DNA of 64,000 bases, from assembly GCF_051195235.1 (NCBI RefSeq), contig NZ_JBNFZM010000003.1:248001-312000 (forward strand). Reading direction: 5' to 3'. Made by a program: the position numbers and the translations under genes. The notes under the pieces were generated by a model that saw only the letters and a list, made by a program, of their open reading frames with translations, was not told the DNA's origin and searched no databases. The stretch is from Tateyamaria sp947503385. Its GTDB lineage: Bacteria; Pseudomonadota; Alphaproteobacteria; Rhodobacterales; Rhodobacteraceae. Numbering within the stretch: the stretch's first letter is position 1; each line of letters starts with the position of its first letter. Shown here one piece after another: positions 6,944-15,041 of the stretch.

Positions 6944-8740
6944 TTAGCTATCCATTTTGAGTGCGCTGATGAATGCCTCCTGCGGAATATCCACCTTCCC
7001 AAACTGCCGCATCTTCTTCTTCCCGGCCTTCTGCTTGTCCAGCAACTTCCGCTTCCGCGTCGCATCCCCACCATAGCACTTGGCCGTGACGTCCTTGCGC
7101 ATCGCGGACAGTGTCTCGCGAGCGATGACTTTGCCGCCAATCGCCGCCTGGATCGGGATTTTGAACATGTGGCGGGGGATCAGGTCCTTTAGCTTTTCGA
7201 CCATGGCGCGGCCCCGCATCTCGGCTCGGTCGCGGTGGACCATGATCGACAGGGCATCCACGGGCTCGTCATTCACGAGGATCGACATCTTGACCAGATT
7301 GTCCTGGCGGTAGCCCGTCAGTTGGTAGTCGAAGGACGCATAGCCCTTGGTCACCGATTTCAGGCGGTCGTAGAAGTCGAACACCACCTCGTTCAGCGGC
7401 AGGTCGTAGACCACCATCGCGCGGGAGCCTGCATAGGTCAGGTCCTCTTGAATCCCGCGCCGGTCCTGACACAGTTTCAGCACGTCGCCGAGGTATTCAT
7501 CGGGCACAAGGATCGTCGCCTTGATCCGCGGTTCCTGCATGTGATCCACGACCGACAAATCGGGCATGTCGGCGGGGTTGTGCAGTTCCATCATCGACCC
7601 GTCGCGCATGTGCACGTGGTAGATGACGGAGGGCGCGGTGGTGATCAATTCGATGTTGTACTCGCGCTCAATCCGATCGCGAATCACCTCAAGATGCAGC
7701 AACCCGAGGAATCCGCAGCGGAAACCAAATCCCAATGCAGCGGACGTTTCCATCTCGAACGAGAAGGACGCGTCGTTCAGCGCCAGTTTGTCGATGGCGT
7801 CGCGCAGATCTTCGAATTCGGCACTGTCCACGGGGAACAGGCCGCAGAACACAACGGGTTGTGCAGGCTTAAAGCCCGGCAGCGGCGCGACCTCTTTGCG
7901 TTCATGGGTGATCGTGTCGCCGACGCGGGTGTCGCGCACCTGTTTGATGGACGCGGTGAGAAATCCGATCTCGCCGGGGCCCAAGGAGTCCACCATTTCC
8001 ATCTGCGGACGGAAGACGCCCACGCGGTCCACGTGGTGGACGGTCTTGTTGGACAGAAACTTGATCTTTTCGCCCTTCTTGAGCCGCCCGTCGATGACGC
8101 GGATCAGGACGATCACACCGAGATAGCTGTCATACCAACTGTCGACCAGCATGGCCTTGAGCGGGGCGTCGGGATCACCTTTGGGGGCGGGCAGCAGCTG
8201 GACAATCGCCTCGAGCGTTTCGTGAATGCCCTCGCCTGTCTTGGCAGAAACGGCGATGGCGCCCGAGGCGTCGATGCCGATCACGTCTTCGACCTGTTCC
8301 GCCACCCGGTCGATATCCGAGGCCGGCAGGTCGATCTTGTTGAAAACCGGGACGATCTCGTGGTCGGCGTCGATGGCCTGATAGACATTGGCGAGCGTCT
8401 GCGCCTCGACCCCTTGGGTGCTGTCCACGACCAGCAAAGAACCTTCGACCGCGCGCATGGAGCGGCTGACCTCATAGGCAAAATCGACGTGTCCGGGTGT
8501 GTCGATCAGGTTGAGCACATAAGCCTGTCCATCGTCGGCGGTGTAGTCGATGCGGACGGTGTTGGCCTTGATCGTGATGCCCCGCTCGCGTTCGATATCC
8601 ATACTGTCGAGCAGCTGTTCCTTCATGTCCCGGTCGGCCACGGTGTTGGTGGACTGAATGAGACGGTCGGCGAGCGTGGATTTCCCGTGGTCGATATGGG
8701 CGACGATGGAGAAATTGCGGATATGGCTGAGCGGTGTCAT
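6944..8740 (-). CDS. lepA: Translation elongation factor 4 (LepA)
   Basis: This 598-residue ribosome-associated GTPase has the full LepA layout. G1 is AHIDHGKST near residues 14-22, followed by the RGITIK switch I, DTPGHVDF (G3) and NKIDLP (G4). The long C-terminal LepA-specific domain ends in GKKKMRQFGKVDIPQEAFI, the signature tail that enters the peptidyl transferase centre. It back-translocates or remodels stalled ribosomes. The ATG at 8740 gives the standard start MTPLSHIRNF; a 20-codon in-frame extension to 8800 is rejected because it lacks homology to the family N-terminus. The promoter should lie in 8741-8960, where a hairpin and a CtrA-type box occur. Confidence 0.97.
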   Translation of the reverse strand: MTPLSHIRNFSIVAHIDHGKSTLADRLIQSTNTVADRDMKEQLLDSMDIERERGITIKANTVRIDYTADDGQAYVLNLIDTPGHVDFAYEVSRSMRAVEGSLLVVDSTQGVEAQTLANVYQAIDADHEIVPVFNKIDLPASDIDRVAEQVEDVIGIDASGAIAVSAKTGEGIHETLEAIVQLLPAPKGDPDAPLKAMLVDSWYDSYLGVIVLIRVIDGRLKKGEKIKFLSNKTVHHVDRVGVFRPQMEMVDSLGPGEIGFLTASIKQVRDTRVGDTITHERKEVAPLPGFKPAQPVVFCGLFPVDSAEFEDLRDAIDKLALNDASFSFEMETSAALGFGFRCGFLGLLHLEVIRDRIEREYNIELITTAPSVIYHVHMRDGSMMELHNPADMPDLSVVDHMQEPRIKATILVPDEYLGDVLKLCQDRRGIQEDLTYAGSRAMVVYDLPLNEVVFDFYDRLKSVTKGYASFDYQLTGYRQDNLVKMSILVNDEPVDALSIMVHRDRAEMRGRAMVEKLKDLIPRHMFKIPIQAAIGGKVIARETLSAMRKDVTAKCYGGDATRKRKLLDKQKAGKKKMRQFGKVDIPQEAFISALKMDS

Positions 8741-8859
8741 GGGCTGGATATGTCGCGGAACTGGGGGTTGGTCAATGGGCCAGAGAGCCGCGCCACGCAA
8801 CGTTCGGTGGGGTGTGTCGGGGTGTGGGCGGGAATCGCGGGTTAACGCCTGTGGTTTAT

Positions 8860-8918
8860 GGCAAATCCGGGGGGCACCATGCGTACATCAGGCGTACACC
8901 CCCCGTGCACCTTTTGCC
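8860..8918. repeat. Imperfect inverted repeat upstream of lepA
   Basis: GGCAAA at 8860-8865 pairs with TTTGCC at 8913-8918, and GGGGGG at 8869-8874 with CCCCCC at 8899-8904. The inner part also has GCGTACA and CGTACAC words. It could be a transcript hairpin in the lepA leader or a protein-binding palindrome. Confidence 0.4.
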
Positions 8919-8946
8919 GGGTTAACAGGGCGTGCGGTTGTGTTTG

Positions 8947-8961
8947 TTAAGGATGGGTTAA
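8947..8961. promoter_or_regulatory. CtrA-type binding box TTAA-N7-TTAA
   Basis: TTAA GGATGGG TTAA matches the alphaproteobacterial CtrA consensus exactly. It lies about 207 bases upstream of the lepA start on one side and 196 bases upstream of the 493-residue gene on the other. It could regulate either or both. Confidence 0.5.
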
Positions 8962-9156
8962 AGGGTTGCAGGAGCTTTTACCCTTCGTACTGGTTTCGTA
9001 TATGCGGGCATTCGCAGTTCTCGAAGTCAAAGAATTTGCTCATAGGCGGTAAGAACCCCAATGAGCAGTTTGAGCATTCGAGAAAGCGACGTCAGTGTAG
9101 TTCAGATTTAGGCGATGGAGCATGTTCAATAGTTTGCAAGGTGCAGGGAACAAAAC

Positions 9157-10638
9157 GTGGCTGAGCTAGATCTCACATACCTTAAGCAATGCGAAGCTTG
9201 GTTTGCGACGCAGAGCCAGGAGATGCGGTGCATAATGTGCGCGCGTGCAGTTTTGCGAGTGGTGACACGCGCATACTTCATTGATGAATACCGGTCCGAC
9301 CTTCGTACATTGGCTTGCTTTAGGGGCGCTCTGTTTGTCGCTGTAAGCGGGTTGGGTCGAAGGGACGTACAACTAGCCGCGTCTTCCATCAACAGTGTAG
9401 CGGTGGCGATTTCCCACAGTTACCCAAGTGCAAAAGCACCAAGCACCACTACGGCAGCGCTGAGTGTGCTTACAGGGAAAACGGCAGCACGCAGTGCATC
9501 CGGTGCAGCTCAGACGATATTCCACTCGAGTGGCAACTCTTCGGAGGACTATTCGATTGCTGAGGAAGACGCGACCCGATCTCCAAAGGAACTCTATTCG
9601 CGAAGCCTATGGGGAGACACCGATGTGCCTCAGCACGCCTTGCTTGAACACAAGAAGTTCTTGAGCGTCTTGAGCGACGGCGAGCAATGGTCTTTCTGGC
9701 ACCGTTGGTACGGCGAGATGTGGGTGGGCGATTTTACGGACTGGGATCTGGCCATCGAAGTGGCCAAGATTCCGGATGAGGTTTGGGAGGGTGATGATGC
9801 GCTGGCCAATGTGGCACAGGCGATCCGGGAGATTGAGGCGCGCCGTGCGCATGACGTCGCGCGCATCAACGAAACGCTGGTTCTCGACGAGGACAGCCAA
9901 AAGCACCGCGCCGAACATCCTGAACCCGCAAATCCGGAGCGACTGCGCCGCCATTTGCTTCGGGTCGAAGAGGCGCTGGATGATATCCTTGCGCTTGGTG
10001 GTGGCAATGGTGTCACCGCAAACACGGTCGAATTCCGCATTATCAAACGGCTGGTGCGCAAGTACAGCGATGACCCTGAACGGGTGGCATTTGACCTGAC
10101 GGATGTGAACAAGAGCATTCGGCGGCAGATCAAAGTCGGCGAATATGCTGACGATGAGCCATTACGCCTGCTGCAAGCAGCCAACACGGCCTGCGTTGCC
10201 TTCGTTTGCGATTCTGACCCTGAAATTGCAACAGAACTTGACCGTGGTTTTGATCCAGCACCACAGGCGATACCAGAAGCGGACGCGCTGGTTTTACAGG
10301 ATGCGTGGCACATCAGCGCGGATATGCTTGAGGCAAAAGAGGCGCTTACCACACGCGAAGATCAGGCTGAAATCCTCAGCGGTCAGGTCATTGATGCAGA
10401 GGCTGATCCAATGCCGGAATGGTCCGCACAAGCTCACGCCATTCGCAGCATCGTTTTGCGCCGCCAAATCTCGCGGATGTGGCAACAGGCGCGCGGTTTG
10501 ATGACCGTGGAGAGCTTGGCCAGACTTTACGACACAGAGCATTCAAAGGCTGCGGGCTATGTCGGGCGTGTTGGTGTCGCCGCAGGTGTTTTGATCAAAG
10601 CAATCTTGGTTTTGTCCCGGATGCTTGGGCTCGCTTAA
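9157..10638 (+). CDS. Conserved-looking hypothetical protein, 493 residues
   Basis: No domain is recognised with confidence. The start is GTG at 9157 with CAGGGA upstream. Residues 1-150 are variable and coded in more AT-rich DNA. From about residue 150 the composition matches the genome, and an acidic, aromatic segment (SDGEQWSFWHRWYGEMWVGDFTDWDLAIEVA) precedes a long charged helical part. Segments of this type are, as I recall, common in Rhodobacteraceae hypothetical proteins. The last 25 residues (GVAAGVLIKAILVLSRMLGLA) are hydrophobic and may be a tail anchor. The gene is divergent from lepA. The compositional step suggests recombination that replaced the N-terminal part. Confidence 0.65.
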   Translation: MAELDLTYLKQCEAWFATQSQEMRCIMCARAVLRVVTRAYFIDEYRSDLRTLACFRGALFVAVSGLGRRDVQLAASSINSVAVAISHSYPSAKAPSTTTAALSVLTGKTAARSASGAAQTIFHSSGNSSEDYSIAEEDATRSPKELYSRSLWGDTDVPQHALLEHKKFLSVLSDGEQWSFWHRWYGEMWVGDFTDWDLAIEVAKIPDEVWEGDDALANVAQAIREIEARRAHDVARINETLVLDEDSQKHRAEHPEPANPERLRRHLLRVEEALDDILALGGGNGVTANTVEFRIIKRLVRKYSDDPERVAFDLTDVNKSIRRQIKVGEYADDEPLRLLQAANTACVAFVCDSDPEIATELDRGFDPAPQAIPEADALVLQDAWHISADMLEAKEALTTREDQAEILSGQVIDAEADPMPEWSAQAHAIRSIVLRRQISRMWQQARGLMTVESLARLYDTEHSKAAGYVGRVGVAAGVLIKAILVLSRMLGLA

Positions 10639-10765
10639 CACTGTGTCAGGTCATGGTGGGACACTGTGCGGGGTCATCGGCGTGGCCGCATTGCCCCCAC
10701 CCCCAAATTCCGGCATACTCCGCCCTATTCAGAGCGGGATAACCCGCCGACAGAGGTACGAGCGC

Positions 10766-11119
10766 ATGAAATCCTTCTCTCTCCTGATCGTGGCAGCCTT
10801 GGTCCTATCCGCCTGTTCAGGCAGCCGTAACACTGTGACGCGCGTCGCGGTCCCTGCGACCAACACGCTCTTTGCCACCGGTCCGATCTATTCGGCCTGC
10901 CGGTCCTCCGGGCGCGACGCGGCAAACCGCAGCCGGTGCGGCTGTGTGCAGGCCGTCGCCAACCGGGAACTGGATGCCAGTGACCAGCGGCGCGGTGCCG
11001 GCTTTTTTGGCGACCCGCATCAGGCGCAGGTCGTCCGTCAGTCGGATCGCAGCATCGACGAACGCTTTTGGCTGCGCTGGAAAGATTACAGCCAGACCGC
11101 CGCCCGCTTGTGTTCCTAA
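10766..11119 (+). CDS. Small lipoprotein
   Basis: This 117-residue protein has a lipoprotein signal, a short basic start and hydrophobic core ending in the lipobox LSAC at about 14-17, so Cys17 should be acylated. The mature part has three further cysteines (SACRS, RCGC) and ends in WLRWKDYSQTAARLCS. The start at 10766 is preceded by CAGAGG at good spacing; the longer in-frame extension upstream does not look like a signal peptide. It is probably attached to the inner or outer membrane facing the periplasm. No function can be assigned. The end overlaps the convergent GNAT gene by 4 bases. Confidence 0.75.
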   Translation: MKSFSLLIVAALVLSACSGSRNTVTRVAVPATNTLFATGPIYSACRSSGRDAANRSRCGCVQAVANRELDASDQRRGAGFFGDPHQAQVVRQSDRSIDERFWLRWKDYSQTAARLCS

Positions 11120-11697
11120 AGCCGGCGCATCCAGAACTGTAACCGCTTTTGGCTGTCGGTGCCTGTGTCGATGTCTTTCCAGCTGAATTGAGCCACCGCT
11201 CCTGGCACGCGCGCATAACCGCGCTTGTCCCAGAACCCGTCCAGAGGTCTATAGTTTGCAGGCCGCAGCGGGTGGTCATCGGGACGGATAACCGAACAGA
11301 AACACATGTGGTGATAGCCTAACGTGCGGGCGTGCGCCTCGCGCTGATCAAAGAATTGATGCCCGATGCCACGGCCCCGATAGCTGGGCAGCAAAACGCT
11401 TTCGCCACAATAAAACGTACGATCAATATCGATGCCGGTGCCGTCCAGCGCCTGCGCGAACTCCGCCGCGTGGTCCAGCAGCGGCGTGGCCGTTGCGGCC
11501 CCGACGACCCAGTCACCAACATGTGCGACAACCACAATCGCTTCGGGGCTGGTCTGGTAGTGCTGCAAGTAGGCACGTTCATAGTTGATGTCGCCATCGT
11601 AGAGGTAAGGCCAGTCCCGAAAAACGGTCATCCGCAACTGCGCTATTGTGTCAATCGCCTCACCCAGGGCCGCACCCGTCAGTTTGGCAACCTTCAC
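11116..11697 (-). CDS. GNAT family N-acetyltransferase
   Basis: This 193-residue protein is predicted to bind acetyl-CoA. The motif A pyrophosphate loop is visible in SVLLPSYRGRGIGHQFFDQRE (RGRGIG), followed by a LGYHHMCFCSV strand. The GTG start at 11697 overlaps the stop of the upstream SnoaL-like gene by 4 bases (GTGA); an in-frame ATG further upstream would overlap that gene by 25 bases and is less likely. It is the last gene of the murA-to-GNAT minus-strand operon. The acceptor, whether small molecule or protein, is unknown. Confidence 0.8.
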   Translation of the reverse strand: MKVAKLTGAALGEAIDTIAQLRMTVFRDWPYLYDGDINYERAYLQHYQTSPEAIVVVAHVGDWVVGAATATPLLDHAAEFAQALDGTGIDIDRTFYCGESVLLPSYRGRGIGHQFFDQREAHARTLGYHHMCFCSVIRPDDHPLRPANYRPLDGFWDKRGYARVPGAVAQFSWKDIDTGTDSQKRLQFWMRRL

Positions 11698-12086
11698 GCG
11701 GTCACCTGTCTGAGCCAATCGGCAAGATTGTAATAGGTTGTGACCCGGCTGATCCGCCCATCCCGCAGATCAAAGAAAGACCCCGCAGGCAGAACATAGC
11801 GCTGACCGTGCGCCGCGGGCAGATCGCCATCGGTCGCCAGATAGGTGCCGTGTACGGCGTATTCCGCAGCGGCGCGCGTGCCATCGGGATGCACAAAGAC
11901 CACCATATCGCGCAGCTCTTCGGCATAACAGCGCGACATGTGGCGGCAAAAGGTGGCAAACGCCTCTCGGCCACGCCGGATCTGTCCCTCGTTCACGTGA
12001 TGCGCCACGTCCTCGGTCAGACAGGCAAGCATCCCGTCCACGTCACCCGCATTGAATGCCTCGAAATACTGGGCGACCACAGTCAT
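11694..12086 (-). CDS. SnoaL-like / nuclear transport factor 2 fold protein
   Basis: This 130-residue single-domain protein has a cone-shaped NTF2 fold signature. It starts with VAQYFEAFNAGDVDGMLACLTEDVAHHVN, followed by GREAFATFCRHM, and ends with the strand pair FFDLRDGRISRVTTYYNLADWLRQ. The family includes ketosteroid-isomerase-like enzymes and small ligand-binding proteins. It overlaps both neighbours by 4 bases, so it is co-translated with the phosphatase upstream and the GNAT downstream. The substrate is unknown. Confidence 0.8.
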   Translation of the reverse strand: MTVVAQYFEAFNAGDVDGMLACLTEDVAHHVNEGQIRRGREAFATFCRHMSRCYAEELRDMVVFVHPDGTRAAAEYAVHGTYLATDGDLPAAHGQRYVLPAGSFFDLRDGRISRVTTYYNLADWLRQVTA

Positions 12087-12547
12087 TGCGCGCCCTCGCG
12101 TGCCGGACCCCAGCGCTCCACCAGACGCGCTACGATCTGATCGCGGGCATCGCGGTAACTGGCCAGCTTGGCATCACGTGTCTCCCCCAGCCCGGTTGGG
12201 TCAAGGATTGGCCAATACTCCACCTCCAGGCTATAGTATCGCGTCAGATCCAGCGCGCGCCGCTGCGACGCAGGGGACAGCGCGACCACCAGATCAAAAG
12301 AACCAAGATCGTCGCCCCAATCCTCCATCTCGTCAAAGCTGCGCGACCGGTGACGGCTCAACTCAACCCCCAATTCCTGACATACGGCAATCGAAAACCC
12401 GTCAATCTCTAGGTCATTCTTGACCCCTGCGGACTGAACATACGTACCCGTACCGTAGAACTTTTTCATGATGCCCTCGGCCATGGGCGACCGCGCCGCG
12501 TTGTGATCGCAGCAAAACAGCACCGACGATGGCAGCGGCTGCGGCAT
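12083..12547 (-). CDS. Low-molecular-weight protein tyrosine phosphatase / arsenate reductase-like
   Basis: The protein has 154 residues. The phosphate-binding loop CX5RS is at about residues 13-20 (CDHNAARS), and a general-acid Asp is plausible in WPILDPTG near residue 114, with the shape of the DP motif. It resembles the low-molecular-weight phosphatase and thioredoxin-type arsenate reductase superfamily. Without other arsenic genes beside it, phosphatase activity seems more likely than arsenate reduction. The stop is overlapped by the SnoaL gene start, and the start directly abuts the UPF0262 stop. Confidence 0.8.
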   Translation of the reverse strand: MPQPLPSSVLFCCDHNAARSPMAEGIMKKFYGTGTYVQSAGVKNDLEIDGFSIAVCQELGVELSRHRSRSFDEMEDWGDDLGSFDLVVALSPASQRRALDLTRYYSLEVEYWPILDPTGLGETRDAKLASYRDARDQIVARLVERWGPAREGAQ

Positions 12548-13027
12548 CTAGCCTCCGAAATGCAGAACGCAGATGAGGGTGAACAGGCGGCGGGCGGTGT
12601 CCGTATCGACCTCGGCCTTGCCTTCCAAACGTTCTTGCAAGACCCGGCTGCCCTCGTTGTGGATGCCGCGCCGCGCCATGTCGATGGTCTCGATCTGGCT
12701 GGGCGGCAATTTCTTGACCGCCTCAAAATAGCTTTCACAGATCTGGAAATAGTCCTTAACCACCTGCCGGAACGGCCCAAGCGAAAGATGGAACTCTGCG
12801 GCCTTCTCCTCGGCCTCAGTGTTCACATCGAACACCAGACGCTTGTCGCGAATGGACAGGCCAAGGTGATAGGGCCCGCCCGGCGCTGCACGATCATCGC
12901 GATCAGGCAAGACAAACGTGTTGTCCTCAAGCAAGTCAAAAATGGCGACCTTACGCTCCTGCTCGATCTCCGGCGTGGGCGGCGGCAGGTTGGCGTCGTC
13001 GAGAGTGATATGTGTGATACGGGTCAT
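12548..13027 (-). CDS. UPF0262 family protein
   Basis: This 159-residue protein of unknown function is known from alphaproteobacteria. Recognisable parts are the start MTRITHITLDDANL, the central YHLGLSIRDKRLVFDV, and FRQVVKDYFQICESYFEAVK followed by IDMARRGIHNEGS. The start at 13027 gives the usual family N-terminus; a 15-codon extension to 13072 runs into the intergenic repeat and is rejected. It lies between hisD and the phosphatase in one orientation, as is typical in Rhodobacterales. Confidence 0.85.
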   Translation of the reverse strand: MTRITHITLDDANLPPPTPEIEQERKVAIFDLLEDNTFVLPDRDDRAAPGGPYHLGLSIRDKRLVFDVNTEAEEKAAEFHLSLGPFRQVVKDYFQICESYFEAVKKLPPSQIETIDMARRGIHNEGSRVLQERLEGKAEVDTDTARRLFTLICVLHFGG

Positions 13028-13096
13028 GACCGAGGACCAAAGGCGAAACAATGTTTCGCGATGCTTACGCAAGCCCCCCCCTCAACACAATGGCCG

Positions 13097-13157
13097 TGTC
13101 TTCTTCTGACCAAAAATACCACGGGGGAGGCCCCAGGCCGGGGGCAGAGCCCCCCAA
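13097..13157 (-). repeat. GGGGGC-hairpin intergenic element, copy A
   Basis: On the minus strand the order is GGGGGGC-TCT-GCCCCC, a spacer, CCCCCGTGG, TATTTTT, then a GTCAGAAGAAG tail. Copies B (32821-32869) and C (35885-35942) show the same order. This copy lies just downstream of hisD and before UPF0262, so it may act as a terminator or mRNA-stabilising hairpin. Confidence 0.65.
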
Positions 13158-13189
13158 AACATGTCATGCGCCCTCGGCGCGCAATAGGA

Positions 13190-14491
13190 TCAACTGTTGA
13201 GCTTACGAAGCCGTGCGGTGACAGACAGACCGTGTGCCTCAAGGCTCTCCGATGCGGCGAGCGTCTCTGCCCCCGGGCCGATGGCACGCAAAGCGTCAGG
13301 CGTCATCTGCGTGAGCGTTGTGCGCTTGATGAAATCCATCACCGACAGGCCAGACGAAAACCGCGCCGAGCGGGCTGTGGGCAGAACATGATTGGGACCA
13401 CCGATATAGTCCCCGATAGCCTCTGGCGTCCAAGGGCCAATAAAAACGGCCCCTGCATGGGTGATACGTTCTGACAGGGCTTCCGCATCTGCCACACACA
13501 GCTCCAGATGTTCTGGCGCGATCCGGTCGCTCAGCGCGACAGCCACATCCAGATCGGGCACCGTGATCACCGCCCCAAAGTCGCGCCAGCTTGCGCCTGC
13601 AATGTCGCGCCGCTGCAAGGTTTGCAGACGGGCGTCCACCGCCTGCACCACGGCCTGCCCGAACGCGGCATCGGTCGTGATCAGGAGCGACTGCGCACTC
13701 TCGTCATGTTCGGCCTGGCTCAGCAGGTCGAGCGCGATCCAGTCCGGATCGTTGTCGCCATCCGCAATCACGAGGATTTCGGACGGGCCTGCAATCATAT
13801 CGATCCCCACCTTGCCGAACACCCGCCGCTTGGCCGCCGCGACAAAGGCGTTGCCCGGACCCGTGATCTTGTCCACGGGCGCGATGCTTTCAGTGCCATA
13901 AGCCAGCGCCGCAATCGCCTGCGCCCCGCCGATGCGGTAAATCTCGTCCACCCCGGCAAGCTCTGCCGCCAGCAGCACCGCCGGGTTCAGAACACCATCC
14001 GGCGTGGGCACCGTGATGGCCAGCCGCTCTACACCCGCCACCTTGGCCGGGACCGCGTTCATCAGCACCGAAGACGGATAGGACGCAAGCCCACCGGGCA
14101 CATAGAGCCCTGCCGCCGACACCGGCGTCCAGCGCCAGCCGATCCGCGCGCCTACATCATCGGTCCACATCGCATCTTCGGGCATCTGGCGCGCGTGGTA
14201 GGCGCGGATGCGGTCGGCCGCCAGCGCCAGCGCATCCCGTTCCGCCTGCGGCACCTGAGCCGTTGCCTCGGCCACCGCCTCTGGGCTGATGCGCAAGGTC
14301 GCCGGTGTCAGCGACATGCGGTCAAACCGTTCGGTCAACGCAATTACAGCGGCATCGCCCCGCGCCCGCACATCCGAAATAATGTCCGCCACGACAGCGT
14401 CCACATCCGGGCTGTCTTCGCGCTTGGCCCCCAGAAGGGCGTTGAACCGCGCGTCAAAATCCGCATCGGCATAGTCGAGAAACTGAGGCAT
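13190..14491 (-). CDS. hisD: Histidinol dehydrogenase
   Basis: This 433-residue enzyme oxidises L-histidinol to L-histidine with two NAD, the last step of histidine synthesis. Family hallmarks are AGLYVPGG, VYRIGGAQAIAALAYGT-like sequence (IYRIGGAQAIAALAYGTESI), KITGPGNAFVAAAKR and IAGPSEILVIAD. PEHLELCVADA and GPNHVLPTARSARFSSGLSV supply the zinc and active-site histidines. The start at 14491 (MPQFLDYAD) matches the family; an upstream in-frame ATG at 14530 is possible. It is oriented with murA upstream. Confidence 0.96.
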   Translation of the reverse strand: MPQFLDYADADFDARFNALLGAKREDSPDVDAVVADIISDVRARGDAAVIALTERFDRMSLTPATLRISPEAVAEATAQVPQAERDALALAADRIRAYHARQMPEDAMWTDDVGARIGWRWTPVSAAGLYVPGGLASYPSSVLMNAVPAKVAGVERLAITVPTPDGVLNPAVLLAAELAGVDEIYRIGGAQAIAALAYGTESIAPVDKITGPGNAFVAAAKRRVFGKVGIDMIAGPSEILVIADGDNDPDWIALDLLSQAEHDESAQSLLITTDAAFGQAVVQAVDARLQTLQRRDIAGASWRDFGAVITVPDLDVAVALSDRIAPEHLELCVADAEALSERITHAGAVFIGPWTPEAIGDYIGGPNHVLPTARSARFSSGLSVMDFIKRTTLTQMTPDALRAIGPGAETLAASESLEAHGLSVTARLRKLNS

Positions 14492-14540
14492 GTCCGTCCC
14501 TTGTGGTTGCTCCGGGACATAGCGGGGCATGTGCGGGGTC

Positions 14541-15041
14541 TCAAGCCCCGGGCGGATCGCTTCGGATCAAAAGCAGGTCCGTTTCGTGCACCCCATCCAG
14601 CACGGTGGCATTCGGAATGCGCCCGCAGGCCTCGAACCCGTGGCGTTGATAGAACCGAATGGCTCGCGTATTGGACGCCGCCACTTGCAACTCCAGTTGC
14701 CACATGCCCGCCGCCTGTGCAGCGGCAATCATCGCCTCCATCAACGGATCGGCAAATCCCTGTCCCTGCGAGCCCGGCTTGACAAAGAACGGCCCGATAG
14801 ACCCACGGTGGCGGGTCTGTCGCCGGTTTTCACGCGCAAGGCTGCCCGTCGCGACCAGCGTGCCGCTGACAAAAACACCAAAGCTCTGCCCCCGCTCCAG
14901 CCATGTTGCCGTCCTGTCCAGTGGCACCGCAGCCGCTTCGGCATATGTTGTCAAAAAAGCGTCCGGAAAGGCTTCAAGCGCGTCCAGCCGGATGGTCCGC
15001 CATTGCGCGGCATCCCCGGCGGTCAGCCGCCGCACCTGCAT
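14541..15041 (-). CDS. GNAT family N-acetyltransferase
   Basis: This 166-residue GNAT protein has an acetyl-CoA loop in GPFFVKPGSQGQGFADPLMEAM (Gln/Gly-x-Gly), followed by LELQVAASNTRAIRFYQRHGFEACGR, the typical motif B with the Asn and the YxxxGF turn. The start overlaps the DUF2948 stop by one base (TAATG), so it is coupled to that gene. The acceptor is unknown. It is unlike the second GNAT gene at 11116 and not a recent duplicate. Confidence 0.85.
   Translation of the reverse strand: MQVRRLTAGDAAQWRTIRLDALEAFPDAFLTTYAEAAAVPLDRTATWLERGQSFGVFVSGTLVATGSLARENRRQTRHRGSIGPFFVKPGSQGQGFADPLMEAMIAAAQAAGMWQLELQVAASNTRAIRFYQRHGFEACGRIPNATVLDGVHETDLLLIRSDPPGA

Larger units (their letters stand above)
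8741..9156. other. Intergenic region between lepA and the 493-residue gene
   Basis: About 415 bases separate the divergent genes. It contains two GGGTTAAC words (8839-8846 and 8919-8926) flanking a potential stem with GGCAAA/TTTGCC and GGGGGG/CCCCCC arms, and then a CtrA-type box at 8947-8961. From about 8980 the sequence becomes more AT-rich up to the start of the plus-strand gene. No protein-coding frame is convincing here. Confidence 0.5.

Noticed and set aside
7235..8845. 536-codon open frame on the + strand opposite lepA
   Set aside because: Exact antisense of a clear core gene; codon pattern and composition are those of a mirror frame, with no domain.
12083..12547. Arsenate reductase (arsC)
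   Set aside because: The CX5R loop fits, but no arsenic genes adjoin and the operon is biosynthetic; left as phosphatase-like.
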